NCBI RefSeq assembly: GCF_000062885.1
Contig: NC_009142.1
Location: 4,453,584-4,517,583 of the forward strand
Length of the DNA: 64,000 nucleotides
DNA from: Saccharopolyspora erythraea NRRL 2338
GTDB lineage: Bacteria > Actinomycetota > Actinomycetes > Mycobacteriales > Pseudonocardiaceae
Reading direction: 5' to 3'
Part shown: positions 25,966 to 34,957 of the stretch, piece by piece
Layout: each line of letters starts with the position of its first letter
Position numbering within the stretch: the first letter of the stretch is position 1
The notes under the pieces: generated by a model
What the model was told of the DNA's origin: nothing
What the model saw: only the letters and a program-made list of their open reading frames with translations
Databases searched by the model: none
Program-made: the position numbers and the translations under genes

Positions 25966-27432
25966 TTCTAGCGGTCCTCGCAACACCTACGACCTGTGGG
26001 AGTTGCGAGGACCGTGGCATGTGAGGGTGACAGTGCCGAGCTGAAGCAACGCTTCCTGGACCGGCTTGATGCGGTCGGGAGCGTCACTGTGGCGGCCCGT
26101 GAGCTGGGCCTGAACCGGAACACGGCCTTTAGTTGGGCCCGGCAGGCTGGGCGGCGGTCGATTCGGGCGTCGCGTCGACACCCACGGCGCGAGGAGTACG
26201 AGCAGCTGCGTTCCGAGGGTGTGGCCCGACGTCGGGCGGCCGAGCGGGTGGGCATCAACGAGCGCACGGCGAAGGACTGGGACTACGGGGTCCGCAAGAG
26301 CCGGAACGCGCGGACCTACCCGAACGGGGTTCGTGTCGATTACGCGACGGGCACCAGCACGATTGTCGACGTGAACTCCGTGGCAGCCGAGTTGCCCACG
26401 CTGGACAAGCAGTTGCATCCTCGGCTGCTGACCTTGGCAGAGCGGGAGCGGATCCGGGACCTGCGGGCCGAGGGCCACTCACTGCGGGCGATCGGGAGCG
26501 CGTTGGGGCGCTCAGCCAGCACGATCTCCCGGGAGATCCGCGCGAACTCCACCCACGGCGCCTACCAGCCATATGCGGCCCACCGCGCGTCGGCCGCTCG
26601 TCGACCGCGCCCGAAGCAACGCAAGCTGATCGCGCAGGGACCGTTGCACCAGTTCGTGGCCGATGGCCTGCGCGAGCGCTGGTCACCGGAGCAGATCTGC
26701 CACGCTCTAGGCAAGGAGCATCCCGGCGACCAGAGGATGCGAGTGAGCGTGGAGACGATCTACCAGGCGCTGTACTTCCAGGCCCGCGGTGGTCTCAAAC
26801 GCGAAGTACAGGCCGCGATCCGCACCGGCCGGACCCGCCGCAAGCCACGCCGCAACCCGAACCAGCGCACCGCGCGGTTCATCGACCCGATGGTGATGAT
26901 CAGCGACCGCCCCGCTGAGGCCGCCGACCGGGCCGTGCCCGGCCACTGGGAGGGAGACTTGATCATTGGCGCTGGCAGCCAGTCCGCGATCGGCACCCTG
27001 GTAGAGCGCACCACGCGGTACACCATGCTGGTCCACCTACCGAACGGGCACGACGCCGAAACGGTCCGGGACGGACTCGTAGCGACGATCACAACGCTGC
27101 CGAATCACCTCCGTGGCTCGCTGACCTGGGACCAGGGAGCCGAGATGGCCCGCCACAAGCAGTTCACCATGGCCACCGACATGCCGGTCTACTTCTGCGA
27201 CCCGGCCAGTCCCTGGCAGCGCGGCAGCAACGAAAACACCAACGGACTGCTGCGCCAGTACTTCCCCAAGGGCACCGACCTCGGCACTTACGGACCCGAG
27301 GACCTCGAGCACGTCGCCCAACAGCTCAACGGGCGACCACGCAAAACGCTCGGCTGGGACTCCCCAGCCGAGCGCCTCGCTATGCTCCTGACCAAAGCCA
27401 GTTGACCATCTGTGTTGCGACGACCCCTTGAA
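25966..27432 (+). mobile_element. IS30-family insertion sequence
   Basis: About 1.47 kb containing one IS30-type transposase gene. Imperfect terminal inverted repeats are visible: GGTCCTCGCAACAC at 25973-25986 and its near complement GTGTTGCGACGACC at 27413-27426, 13 of 14 matching, with similarity extending about 7 bases outward. Exact ends cannot be fixed because no clear short target duplication is seen; they lie within a few bases of the values given. The element sits between the two arms of a perfect 16-bp palindrome, as expected for a family known to choose palindromic targets. Confidence 0.85.
25996..27405 (+). CDS. IS30-family transposase
   Basis: A 469-residue DDE transposase (463 if the later GTG at 26014, which has GCGAGG upstream, is used). 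The N-terminal half holds two helix-turn-helix regions: SVTVAARELGLNRNTAFSW, and the IS30 signature HSLRAIGSALGRSASTISRE. The catalytic triad is intact: Asp321 in GHWEGDLIIG, Asp379 in LTWDQGAEM and Glu413 in GSNENTNGLLRQYFPKGTD, with the 33-residue Asp-Glu gap typical of the family. The full-length frame suggests a recently active copy. Confidence 0.95.
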   Translation: MGVARTVACEGDSAELKQRFLDRLDAVGSVTVAARELGLNRNTAFSWARQAGRRSIRASRRHPRREEYEQLRSEGVARRRAAERVGINERTAKDWDYGVRKSRNARTYPNGVRVDYATGTSTIVDVNSVAAELPTLDKQLHPRLLTLAERERIRDLRAEGHSLRAIGSALGRSASTISREIRANSTHGAYQPYAAHRASAARRPRPKQRKLIAQGPLHQFVADGLRERWSPEQICHALGKEHPGDQRMRVSVETIYQALYFQARGGLKREVQAAIRTGRTRRKPRRNPNQRTARFIDPMVMISDRPAEAADRAVPGHWEGDLIIGAGSQSAIGTLVERTTRYTMLVHLPNGHDAETVRDGLVATITTLPNHLRGSLTWDQGAEMARHKQFTMATDMPVYFCDPASPWQRGSNENTNGLLRQYFPKGTDLGTYGPEDLEHVAQQLNGRPRKTLGWDSPAERLAMLLTKAS

Positions 27433-27440
27433 TCCGCCAA

Positions 27441-27456
27441 CCCGGGAGGGCCGTGG
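27441..27456 (+). repeat. Right arm of the split 16-bp inverted repeat
   Basis: CCCGGGAGGGCCGTGG, perfectly complementary to 25941-25956. It lies just downstream of the stop codon of the minus-strand indolepyruvate oxidoreductase gene. Separation of the arms by about 1.5 kb of IS30 DNA should abolish the hairpin for both genes. Confidence 0.8.
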
Positions 27457-27473
27457 CTGCCGGAGACGTCGGC

Positions 27474-30400
27474 TCAGCTCTTCACCGCGAGGTCGTCGAC
27501 GTCGGCTCGCGCCGCGAGCGCCGAGAGCTGCTCGGCGGCCCGCTCCCGGAACCGCTCGACACCGGCGAGCTTGATGTCCTCGTAGCCCCGGACCAGCTCG
27601 GTCAGCTCGGCGATGGCCGCGACCTGCTCGGCGGTGCCGGACCCGAGGCGGTCCAGCGCCCGCTCGACGAGCCGGCGGTACTCGCCGACCAGCTCGCGCT
27701 CGACCCGGCGGACCTTCGCGTAGCCGAACACGTCCAGGCGCGTGCCGCGCAGGCGGCGAGCCGAACGCAGCGCCCGGAACGCGACCTCGGCGGTGCGGCG
27801 CAGCCGGATCTTGCGCTTCATGCCCAGAGCGCGCAGCACGGGCGGGTGCAGCAGCACCGAGACCGAGGCGCCGGCTCCGAACTCGTCGCCGAGCCGGGCC
27901 TTCTCCACGGTGTCGAGGTGCAGTCGCGCCACCTCGTACTCGTCCTTGTAGGCCATCAGCTTGTGCAGGCCCTTGGCGTAGGCGACCGCGACGCGCTCAC
28001 CGCCCTCCTCGCCCGCCCGTTCGCGGGCGATCCCGGCCACCCGGCGGACCTCCCGCGCGTAGCGCTGGGCGTAGGCCTCGTCCTGGTAGCCGACGAGGTC
28101 GGCGACCCGCGTAGCGAGCACCCGGCCGAGCTCTCCCGCCGCGTCGCCCGCGATCCGGCGAGCGGTCGCGTCGACCTCGACGACAGCGCGCTCCTGCGGC
28201 GCGAGCGCCCGCTCGACGGCGTCGCGGTCCACCACCGCCGCGCGGCCCCAGCGGAACGCCGCGAGGTTGGTGTCCACTGCCGCGCCGTTGAGCCGGATCG
28301 CCCGCTCGATCGCCTCGGCGCTCATCGGCAGGCACCCGCGCTGGAACGCCGCGCCGATCATCAGCATGTTCACCGGCATGTGGTCACCGAAGAGCGCGTC
28401 GGCCATGCCCTGCGCGTCCAGCAGGACCTGCTCGGCGGTGGCCGCCGCGATGCGGTCGAGGGCGTCCTGCGGCGATCCCGGCACCGGAACGCGGTTGGTG
28501 ACCATCGCGGCCGTCGGCACCACGGCGGTGTTGACCAGCGCGATGGTCCTGTCGGCCGCGGCGGTCTCCAGGTTCTGCTCTGCGGCCGCGCCCAGCAGGT
28601 CGAAGCCGATCAGGACGTCGACGGTCGACTTCGACGCGCGCAGCGCCCCCGCCACCGGCTGCTTGGAGATCCGGACGTCGCTGACGACCGGGCCGCCCTT
28701 CTGCGCCACACCGGTCTGCTCCAGCCCGGCCGCGTGCAGGCCGTCCATGTGCGCGGCCATCTGCAGGATCTGCGACACCGTGACCACGCCGGTGCCGCCG
28801 ATGCCGGGCATCCGCATCAGCACGCCGTCGCTCCGCGGGCGCTCGGCCGGCGCGGTCAGCTCCACCGGCAGCGCGGGCACCGCCCGCCGGGCCCGGGTGC
28901 CGGGCTCCACGAGCAGGAACGACGGGCAGTCGCCCTTCAGGCAGGTGAAGTCGGAGTTGCACGACGCCTGGTGGATGCGCGTCTTGCGGCCGAACTCGGT
29001 CTCCACCGGCTGCACCGAGAGGCAGGTCGACTTGTCCCCGCAGTCGCCGCAGCCCTCGCACACCCGCTCGTTGATCACCACGCGCTCGGCGGGTGTCGGC
29101 AGCGCTCCGCGCTTGCGCAGGCGTCGTTCCTCCGCCGCGCAGCGGTCGTCGTGGACCAGTACCGTGACGCCCTCCACCGCGGCCAGTTCGCGTTGCACGT
29201 CGGCGAAGTCGTCGCGGTGGCGCACGGTCGCGATCGGGTCGAGGGCGACGCCGCGGTAGGTTCCGGGCTCGGCGGTGGTCACCACCACCCGGCGGACGCC
29301 CTCGGTGGCCAGCCAGCGGGTCAGCGTCGGGATGTCGAGCTTGCCCTCGGCGCGCTGCCCGCCGGTCATCGCGACGGCGTCGTTGTAGAGCAGCTTGTAG
29401 GTCACGTTGACCCCCGCCGCGACCGACGCCCGGATGGCCAGCGAACCGGAGTGGTGGAAGGTGCCGTCACCGAGGTTCTGCACGAAGTGCCGGTCGTCGG
29501 TGAACGGGGCGAGCCCGTTCCACTGCGCGCCCTCGCCGCCCATCTGGGTCACGCCGACCTGGTGGCCCCGGCCCTCGCCGTCGAGCAGCACCATCACGTG
29601 GCAGCCGATGCCCGCGCCCACGAGCGTGTCGTCGTCGGCCCGCGTGGAGGTGTTGTGCGGGCAGCCGGAGCAGAAGTACGGGGTGCGCGCGGCGATCGTG
29701 GGCAGCTCGATCCGCGACCGCCGCGGGTCGGCGGTGCGCAGGTAGGCCGCCGCGCTCTCCGGCAGGCGGTCCTGCCCGATGCGCCTGCCGAGGGCCCGCG
29801 CGACGTCGGTGGCCGACAGGGTGCCCCGGACGGTGAGCAGCGGACGGCCGCTGTCGTCGCGGCGCCCGACGACCAGCGGCGCGTCGGGACGCCGGTACAT
29901 CGCCTCCTTGACCTGGGCTTCCAGGAAAGGCGTCTTGTCCTCGACCACCACGACCTCGTCGAGGCCCTCCAGCATCGAGGCCAGGTGCGCCTGGTCCAGC
30001 GGGTGGGGCATGCCGACGCGGACCAGCCGCAGGCCGAGCGCCTCCATCGCGCCCTCGTCGATGCCCATGTCCTCCAGCGCGCGGAGCACGACGGCGTGGG
30101 CCAGTCCGGAGGCGACCACGCCGGTGGTGGCGCGGCGGGCGCTGAAGGTGACCTTGTTCAGGCCGTGGGTCGTGCCGTAGGCGCGGGCGAGGTCCAGCCG
30201 CCGGGTGAGCACGTCGAACTCGGCGTCCAGCGCGGGCCGGCCCAGCAGCTGGGCCGGGGCGCGGTCGGCGGTCCCGGGCACCGGGACGCCGTGGCCGAGC
30301 GCGCCGAGGTCGACGGTGGCCGAGGCGTCGGCGATGTCGGCGACGATCTTCAGCCCCGCCCACAGGTTGACGGCCCTGGACAGCGCGACCGCGTGCAGGC

Positions 30401-30953
30401 CGAACTCGATGATCTCCGGGACCGAGGAGGGCGCCAGCAGCGGCATCGCCAGGCTCTGGCACATCTGCTCGCTGGCGCTGGGGATGGTGGAGGACTTGTT
30501 GCCCGGGTCGTCGCCGATCCAGGCGACCGCGCCGCCCAGCGGTGCGGTGCCCGCGATGTTGCCGTGCCGGATGGCGTCGGCGGCCCGGTCCAGCCCGGGG
30601 TTCTTGCCGTACCAGAAGCCGGTGACCCCGTCGTGCCTGCGCCCCGGCACCTGGCGCAGCAGCTGCGTGCCCGCGACCGCCGTGGCGGCCAGCTCCTCGT
30701 TGAGGCCGGCCTGGAACACCACCCCCTCAGGATCCAGGAAGCGCTTGGCCCGGCCCATCTCCATGTCGAGCCCGCCCAGCGGCGAGCCCTGGTAGCCGGA
30801 CACGAACGCGCGCGTGTCCAGTCCGCGCGACTCGTCGAGCCTGCGCTGCTCCAGGGTCAACCGGACCAGCGCCTGGATGCCGGAGATCAGTACCCGGCCA
30901 CTGTCTGCCGTGTACTTGTCGTCGAGCGACACGGCGGCGGGGTCGGTGTGCAT
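27474..30953 (-). CDS. Indolepyruvate ferredoxin oxidoreductase, fused alpha and beta parts
   Basis: A 1159-residue thiamine-diphosphate enzyme that oxidatively decarboxylates aryl-2-oxo acids such as indolepyruvate, passing electrons to ferredoxin. The N-terminal part (SGYQGSPLGGLDMEM, ENK-type GKNPGLDRAADAI, GDDPGNKSST) is the pyrimidine-binding region. YFCSGCPHNTST and GIGCHVMVLL begin the ThDP-binding domain, and CEGCGDCGDKSTCLSVQP is the Fe-S segment. MPGIGGTGVVTVSQILQMAA starts the gamma-type domain. The ATG at 30953 has GGAGA upstream. Such fused proteins act in aromatic amino-acid breakdown; a divergent Lrp/AsnC gene is the likely regulator. Its terminator arm is separated by the IS element. 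Confidence 0.93.
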   Translation of the reverse strand: MHTDPAAVSLDDKYTADSGRVLISGIQALVRLTLEQRRLDESRGLDTRAFVSGYQGSPLGGLDMEMGRAKRFLDPEGVVFQAGLNEELAATAVAGTQLLRQVPGRRHDGVTGFWYGKNPGLDRAADAIRHGNIAGTAPLGGAVAWIGDDPGNKSSTIPSASEQMCQSLAMPLLAPSSVPEIIEFGLHAVALSRAVNLWAGLKIVADIADASATVDLGALGHGVPVPGTADRAPAQLLGRPALDAEFDVLTRRLDLARAYGTTHGLNKVTFSARRATTGVVASGLAHAVVLRALEDMGIDEGAMEALGLRLVRVGMPHPLDQAHLASMLEGLDEVVVVEDKTPFLEAQVKEAMYRRPDAPLVVGRRDDSGRPLLTVRGTLSATDVARALGRRIGQDRLPESAAAYLRTADPRRSRIELPTIAARTPYFCSGCPHNTSTRADDDTLVGAGIGCHVMVLLDGEGRGHQVGVTQMGGEGAQWNGLAPFTDDRHFVQNLGDGTFHHSGSLAIRASVAAGVNVTYKLLYNDAVAMTGGQRAEGKLDIPTLTRWLATEGVRRVVVTTAEPGTYRGVALDPIATVRHRDDFADVQRELAAVEGVTVLVHDDRCAAEERRLRKRGALPTPAERVVINERVCEGCGDCGDKSTCLSVQPVETEFGRKTRIHQASCNSDFTCLKGDCPSFLLVEPGTRARRAVPALPVELTAPAERPRSDGVLMRMPGIGGTGVVTVSQILQMAAHMDGLHAAGLEQTGVAQKGGPVVSDVRISKQPVAGALRASKSTVDVLIGFDLLGAAAEQNLETAAADRTIALVNTAVVPTAAMVTNRVPVPGSPQDALDRIAAATAEQVLLDAQGMADALFGDHMPVNMLMIGAAFQRGCLPMSAEAIERAIRLNGAAVDTNLAAFRWGRAAVVDRDAVERALAPQERAVVEVDATARRIAGDAAGELGRVLATRVADLVGYQDEAYAQRYAREVRRVAGIARERAGEEGGERVAVAYAKGLHKLMAYKDEYEVARLHLDTVEKARLGDEFGAGASVSVLLHPPVLRALGMKRKIRLRRTAEVAFRALRSARRLRGTRLDVFGYAKVRRVERELVGEYRRLVERALDRLGSGTAEQVAAIAELTELVRGYEDIKLAGVERFRERAAEQLSALAARADVDDLAVKS

Positions 30954-31138
30954 GGCGGTCTCCATCGATGCGTGGTGAGTTGCGCCACAGCACAGCGGCG
31001 ATGCCGGGGACGGCGCAAGCCGCTGGCCAGATCCGGTGTCGATCACGCAAAATCTTGTACTCGAGGGTCCGCCTCCGAGGGTTTCTTTGCGTGGCGGGTG
31101 ACGCCTCTGACGGCAGGGCGAAACGAGCTGGAGCAGGC

Positions 31139-31582
31139 ATGGCGGAAGAGCTGGTGGACGCGGTCGACCATTCGATCCTGCGGCTGCTGCGCGAGGACGG
31201 CCGGCGCACGTTCTCCGAGATGGCGGCCGAGGTCGGGCTGTCGGTGGCCGCGGTGAAGCGGCGGGTGGACCGGCTGCGCGACGTCGGGGTGATCACCGGG
31301 TTCACCGTGCAGATCGACCACTCCAAGCTCGGGTGGGCCGTCGAGGCGTTCACCGAGCTGCGCTACCTCGGCACCACAGGGGCGGGCGAGATCGTGCAGA
31401 CGGCCTCGGCGCTGCCGGAGGTGCAGGCGGTCTTCACCATCGCGGGTGACCCGGACGCGCTCATCTGGCTTCGCGTCCGCGACGTCAACCACCTCCAGCA
31501 GGCCATCGAGCGGCTGCGCCGCTCGGGCAAGGTCACCGGGACCAAGACGCTGATGGTGCTCGGGACCTGGATGCGCAGCTGA
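31139..31582 (+). CDS. Lrp/AsnC-family transcriptional regulator
   Basis: A 147-residue feast/famine regulator. The N-terminal winged helix reads DHSILRLLREDGRRTFSEMA then VGLSVAAVKRRVDRLRDVGVITGF. The C-terminal RAM domain (VQAVFTIAGDPDALIWLRVRDVNHL) binds amino acids or related ligands. ATG 31139 has GGAG upstream. It is divergent from the indolepyruvate oxidoreductase gene across 185 bp, a layout that usually means it controls that gene in response to an aromatic or branched amino acid (inference). Confidence 0.92.
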   Translation: MAEELVDAVDHSILRLLREDGRRTFSEMAAEVGLSVAAVKRRVDRLRDVGVITGFTVQIDHSKLGWAVEAFTELRYLGTTGAGEIVQTASALPEVQAVFTIAGDPDALIWLRVRDVNHLQQAIERLRRSGKVTGTKTLMVLGTWMRS

Positions 31583-31778
31583 CGTCCCGGCGGCATGTGG
31601 TCCGGCCGTCGACAGCGCACGCGCGGGAAATCGCTTTCCCTTCCACGGCGGGGAAGCCGTCCACGGCGCCGGGTCGAGTGCTCGCGATTCCTCCCGCGCG
31701 GGAACCACTTCCCCTGGTGACCTTCCCCTCGCGGTGGGACATTCGCCGCACCGGCAGCACTTCCCACCTGGAGGGGTC

Positions 31779-32759
31779 ATGTCCCACCACCTCAGCGGGC
31801 CCGACCTGCGGTCTCCCGGCGACGACGCGCGGCTGGACCTCACCGACGTCTTCGCCTTCACCGCGCCGTCGCGCGAGCGCACGGTCCTGATCATGAACGT
31901 CAACCCGTTCGCCCCCACCCGGGCCGAGCACTTCCACCCCGACGCCGTCTACCGGATCAACGTCGACACCGACGGCGACTCCCTGGCCGACGTGGCCTTC
32001 AGCTTCGTGTTCTCACCACCGGGCGACGGCGGGCAGACGGTCTCCGTCCACCGGTCGCTGGGACGGCGTGCCCAGTCCCACGAACCCGGCGCGGAGCGGC
32101 TCATCGCCGACGCCCCGGTGAGCTTCGACTCGGACCCCGAGGTCGCCACCGCGGGCGAGCTGACCTTCAGCGCCGGTATCCGCAGCGACCCCTTCTTCGC
32201 CGACCTCGACGGGATCGTGCACGACTTCCGGTGGACCGGCCGCGACTCGATGGCCGACCAGAACGTCTTCGGCATCGTGCTCGAGATGCCCAACGCCGAA
32301 CTCGGATCGAACCCGCTGATCGGCGTCTGGGCCAGGGTCAGCGTCCACCGCGACGGGAAGCTGGTGTCCATGGACCGCGGTGCGCACCCCTCGCTGACGG
32401 CCTACTTCAACTCCGAGGACGCCAAGGACACCTACAACGCGCGGGAGCCCGCCGACGACTGGGAGAACTACCGCGACGCGTGGACCGCCGTGCTCCAGCA
32501 CACCGGCGGGTACGGCGTCGAGGACGCCCACCGCGTGCTCCGTCAGATCCTGCCCGACATCCTGCGCTACGACCGCAGCAGGCCCGCCGCCTATCCCAAC
32601 GGCCGCAAGCTCACCGACGACGTGACCTCGGCGCGGCTGAACATGGTCTCCGGCGGCCGGATCACCACCGACCACATCGGTCCGCACAACGACCTGCTCG
32701 ACCGGTTCCCCTATCTGGGAAACCCGCACCCGGTCGGAGCCGCCGCGATGAGCGGCTGA
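31779..32759 (+). CDS. DUF4331 family protein
   Basis: A 326-residue protein opening MSHHLSGPDLRSPGDDARLDL, then DVFAFTAP and VLIMNVNPFAPT, the standard start of DUF4331 proteins. YRINVDTDGDSLADVAFSFVF and the C-terminal TDDVTSARLNMVSGGRITTDHI also match. Function is unknown for the family. No signal peptide is visible in this member. A GGAGGGG ribosome site lies six bases before the ATG. It ends in a strong terminator hairpin shared with the convergent lipoprotein gene. Confidence 0.85.
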   Translation: MSHHLSGPDLRSPGDDARLDLTDVFAFTAPSRERTVLIMNVNPFAPTRAEHFHPDAVYRINVDTDGDSLADVAFSFVFSPPGDGGQTVSVHRSLGRRAQSHEPGAERLIADAPVSFDSDPEVATAGELTFSAGIRSDPFFADLDGIVHDFRWTGRDSMADQNVFGIVLEMPNAELGSNPLIGVWARVSVHRDGKLVSMDRGAHPSLTAYFNSEDAKDTYNAREPADDWENYRDAWTAVLQHTGGYGVEDAHRVLRQILPDILRYDRSRPAAYPNGRKLTDDVTSARLNMVSGGRITTDHIGPHNDLLDRFPYLGNPHPVGAAAMSG

Positions 32760-32777
32760 CCGCGAGGCGAACGGCAA

Positions 32778-32810
32778 CGGACCCCGGCCGCGCTCGGCAG
32801 CCGGGGTCCG
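32778..32810. terminator. Bidirectional intrinsic-type terminator
   Basis: An 11-bp perfect stem (CGGACCCCGGC pairing with GCCGGGGTCCG) around an 11-base loop between the convergent DUF4331 and siderophore-binding lipoprotein genes. No U-run follows, as is usual in GC-rich actinobacteria. Confidence 0.75.
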
Positions 32811-32824
32811 CGCGGTGGTGCGGG

Positions 32825-33835
32825 TCAGCGCATGCCCGCCATCGTCCGCTCGATCTGGTCGGCCAGCTTGTTCATGATCCGCGCGTAGGAGGCGTAGCTC
32901 ATCGGCGCCACGGCGTCCCACTCGACGAAGCGGTTCGCGGCCGCCGCCGGCTGGGCGGCGAACAGCGGGTTCTGCTTCATCTGCTCGGGGTTCATCGACG
33001 CCCGGCGGGTGTCCCACAGCAGGATGTCGCCGCTGTAGGCGTTGGCGTTCTCCCACGACAGGCGCTCGAAGTACCCCCCGCCCGCGGTGTCCGGGTGGGC
33101 CGGAGTGGTGATCGGCAGCCCGAGCTCCCTGACGTAGTAGCCCAGGTCGGGATTCCGCGCCGGGACGACCACGAAGTACTCCTGCGGGGTGCCGCCGACG
33201 GCCAGGATCGAGCGGTTCTGCGACCGCAGCCGCTCACCGAGGCCGCGCAGCCGCTGCGCGGCGGCGTTGAACGCCTCCTCGTCGGCGCGCACCCGCGGCG
33301 AGTCGACGTCGCCGCCGAGCGCCCGCGCCAGCTCCTCGTACTTGCGGATGCTCTCGGGCAGGGCAACACCGGACTGCTGGACGCCGACGGTCTGCACGAT
33401 GGACTTGGCCGTCTCCTCCTGGTCCTGGGTGAGGTGCCACAGGCCCGGGAACTCCGCGTACTTGCCGCTGACCAGCAGGTCGGGGTGCAGCGAGGCGACC
33501 CGTTCCATGTTCAGCTCGCCGTAGGCCGGGCCGGTGACGTCGGTGACCTCGGCCGGGTTGACGCTGCCCGCCTCGTTCTCGGTGGTGCCGTCGTCCTTGA
33601 CCAGCGGACCGAACGTGCCCACCACGTCGACCCCGAAGTCCTTGAGCGCTCCCGCCGCCGACACCTGGGCGATGAAGCGCTGCGGGCGCTGGTCGGCGTT
33701 GACGGTGACGCCGCGGTCGTCGGTGTAGGACCACCGGCCGCCTGCCGAGTCTGCCGCCGGCTCCGGTGGAGCACAGCCGGCCAGAGCACCGGTGACGGCG
33801 ATGAGCCCGGCGATGGCCCCGATCTTGCGACGCAC
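32825..33835 (-). CDS. Iron-siderophore ABC transporter substrate-binding lipoprotein
   Basis: A 336-residue FecB/FepB-type binding protein. The N-terminus is a lipoprotein signal (KIGAIAGLIAVTGALAGC, with the lipobox Cys at about residue 21). The mature part has DDRGVTVNADQRPQRFIAQV, MERVASLHPDLLVSGKYAEF and the C-terminal WENANAYSGDILLWDTRRA, consistent with a periplasmic-type class III binder. I chose GTG 33835 because AGGAGG stands five bases upstream. An iron box lies 19 bp before this start. No permease or ATPase gene accompanies it here. Confidence 0.88.
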   Translation of the reverse strand: MRRKIGAIAGLIAVTGALAGCAPPEPAADSAGGRWSYTDDRGVTVNADQRPQRFIAQVSAAGALKDFGVDVVGTFGPLVKDDGTTENEAGSVNPAEVTDVTGPAYGELNMERVASLHPDLLVSGKYAEFPGLWHLTQDQEETAKSIVQTVGVQQSGVALPESIRKYEELARALGGDVDSPRVRADEEAFNAAAQRLRGLGERLRSQNRSILAVGGTPQEYFVVVPARNPDLGYYVRELGLPITTPAHPDTAGGGYFERLSWENANAYSGDILLWDTRRASMNPEQMKQNPLFAAQPAAAANRFVEWDAVAPMSYASYARIMNKLADQIERTMAGMR

Positions 33836-33853
33836 GTGAACCTCCTGAAGCAT

Positions 33854-33872
33854 TAAGGTTAGGCTAAGCTAG
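33854..33872. promoter_or_regulatory. DmdR/IdeR-type iron box
   Basis: TAAGGTTAGGCTAAGCTAG matches the 19-bp actinobacterial iron-repressor consensus TTAGGTTAGGCTAACCTAA at 16 positions. It lies in the short divergent space between the siderophore-binding lipoprotein and the siderophore-interacting protein genes, so one repressor dimer pair would shut both when iron is plentiful. Confidence 0.8.
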
Positions 33873-33912
33873 CACGCGATCAGACGTACCGACGTTGACG
33901 GAGGTCACACCC

Positions 33913-34875
33913 ATGACGAAGGCGCGCACGGCCAGGCGGCGGCACGACGGGCAGCCTGGGTACCGGATGTACGTGGTCCGGGTGGCGCGCGCCGAAAGAC
34001 TCGGCCCGAGCTTCGTGCGCCTGACCTTCACCGGCGACAGCCTGCGCGAGTTCGGCGCGGGCGGCGCCGACCAGCGCATCAAGCTGCTGCTGCCGCAGCC
34101 GGGCCGCACGATCGCCGACATCCCGCACGGCGAGGACTGGTACCCGCGGTGGCAGGCGATGCCCGACGACGTGCGCCCCACGATGCGCACCTACACCGTC
34201 CGCGCGTACCGCCCGGAGGTCGCCGAGATCGACGTCGACTTCGTGCTGCACGGCGTCGACGAGGGCCACGGCGGTCCGGCCTCGCGGTGGGCGGCCGCCG
34301 CCGCGCCCGGTGACATCGCCGTCCTGTGCGGCCCCGACCGGCCGGGCAACGGCAGGATGTGGGGATGCGAGTGGCTCCCGCCGGAGACGGCGAGGCAGGT
34401 GGTGCTGGCGGGCGACGAGACGGCGCTGCCCGCGGTGGCCTCCATCGTGGAGTCGCTGCCCCCGGACGCGCGGGGGATCGTCTGCGTGGAGGTGCCGACC
34501 GCCGGGGACGTCCAGTGGTGGCGGGCGCCGGAGGGCGTGGAGATCCGCTGGTCCGTCCGGCAGCGCGCCAACCGGCCCACGCCGCACGGCTCCCTGCTGG
34601 AGACCGCCCTGGCCGACGCGCTGGCCGAGCTGTGCGAACCCGCCCGCCGAGCGGCCTCCTCAGAGCTGGACGACGTCGACGTGGACACGACGCTGCTGTG
34701 GGAGGTTCCCGAGCAGCGCGAGAGCGTGGACGCCACCGGCGGCGAGCTCTACGGGTGGCTGGCGGGCGAGGCCGCGGTGATCAAGCGCCTGCGGCGGATG
34801 ATGGTCGGCGACTACGGCGTCCCCCGCGGCTCGGTCGCCTTCATGGGCTACTGGCGCCAGGGCCGCTGCAACTGA
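33913..34875 (+). CDS. Siderophore-interacting protein (FAD-binding ferric-siderophore reductase, ViuB/SIP type)
   Basis: A 320-residue flavin reductase that releases iron from imported ferric siderophores in the cytoplasm. MRTYTVRAYRPEVAEIDVDFVLHG carries the SIP R-x-Y-T-x-R FAD site, WAAAAAPGDIAVLCGPDRPG the following strand, and ETARQVVLAGDETALPAVASI the NAD(P)H-domain start. YGWLAGEAAVIKRLRRMM and FMGYWRQGR close the protein. GGAGGT lies upstream of ATG 33913. Divergent from the binding lipoprotein and under the same iron box. Confidence 0.94.
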   Translation: MTKARTARRRHDGQPGYRMYVVRVARAERLGPSFVRLTFTGDSLREFGAGGADQRIKLLLPQPGRTIADIPHGEDWYPRWQAMPDDVRPTMRTYTVRAYRPEVAEIDVDFVLHGVDEGHGGPASRWAAAAAPGDIAVLCGPDRPGNGRMWGCEWLPPETARQVVLAGDETALPAVASIVESLPPDARGIVCVEVPTAGDVQWWRAPEGVEIRWSVRQRANRPTPHGSLLETALADALAELCEPARRAASSELDDVDVDTTLLWEVPEQRESVDATGGELYGWLAGEAAVIKRLRRMMVGDYGVPRGSVAFMGYWRQGRCN

Positions 34876-34957
34876 CGCAGCCTCCCAGCGACGGCACATC
34901 GCCGGGTTTCGCATACTGCCTCGCCTGGAGTTTCCGACGCTCTGCGCGGAAGAACGC

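Noticed and set aside
27453-31256. Plus-strand open frame of 1267 codons opposite the indolepyruvate oxidoreductase gene
   Set aside because: Mirror-image open frame with no recognisable domain, while the minus-strand frame has all enzyme motifs.
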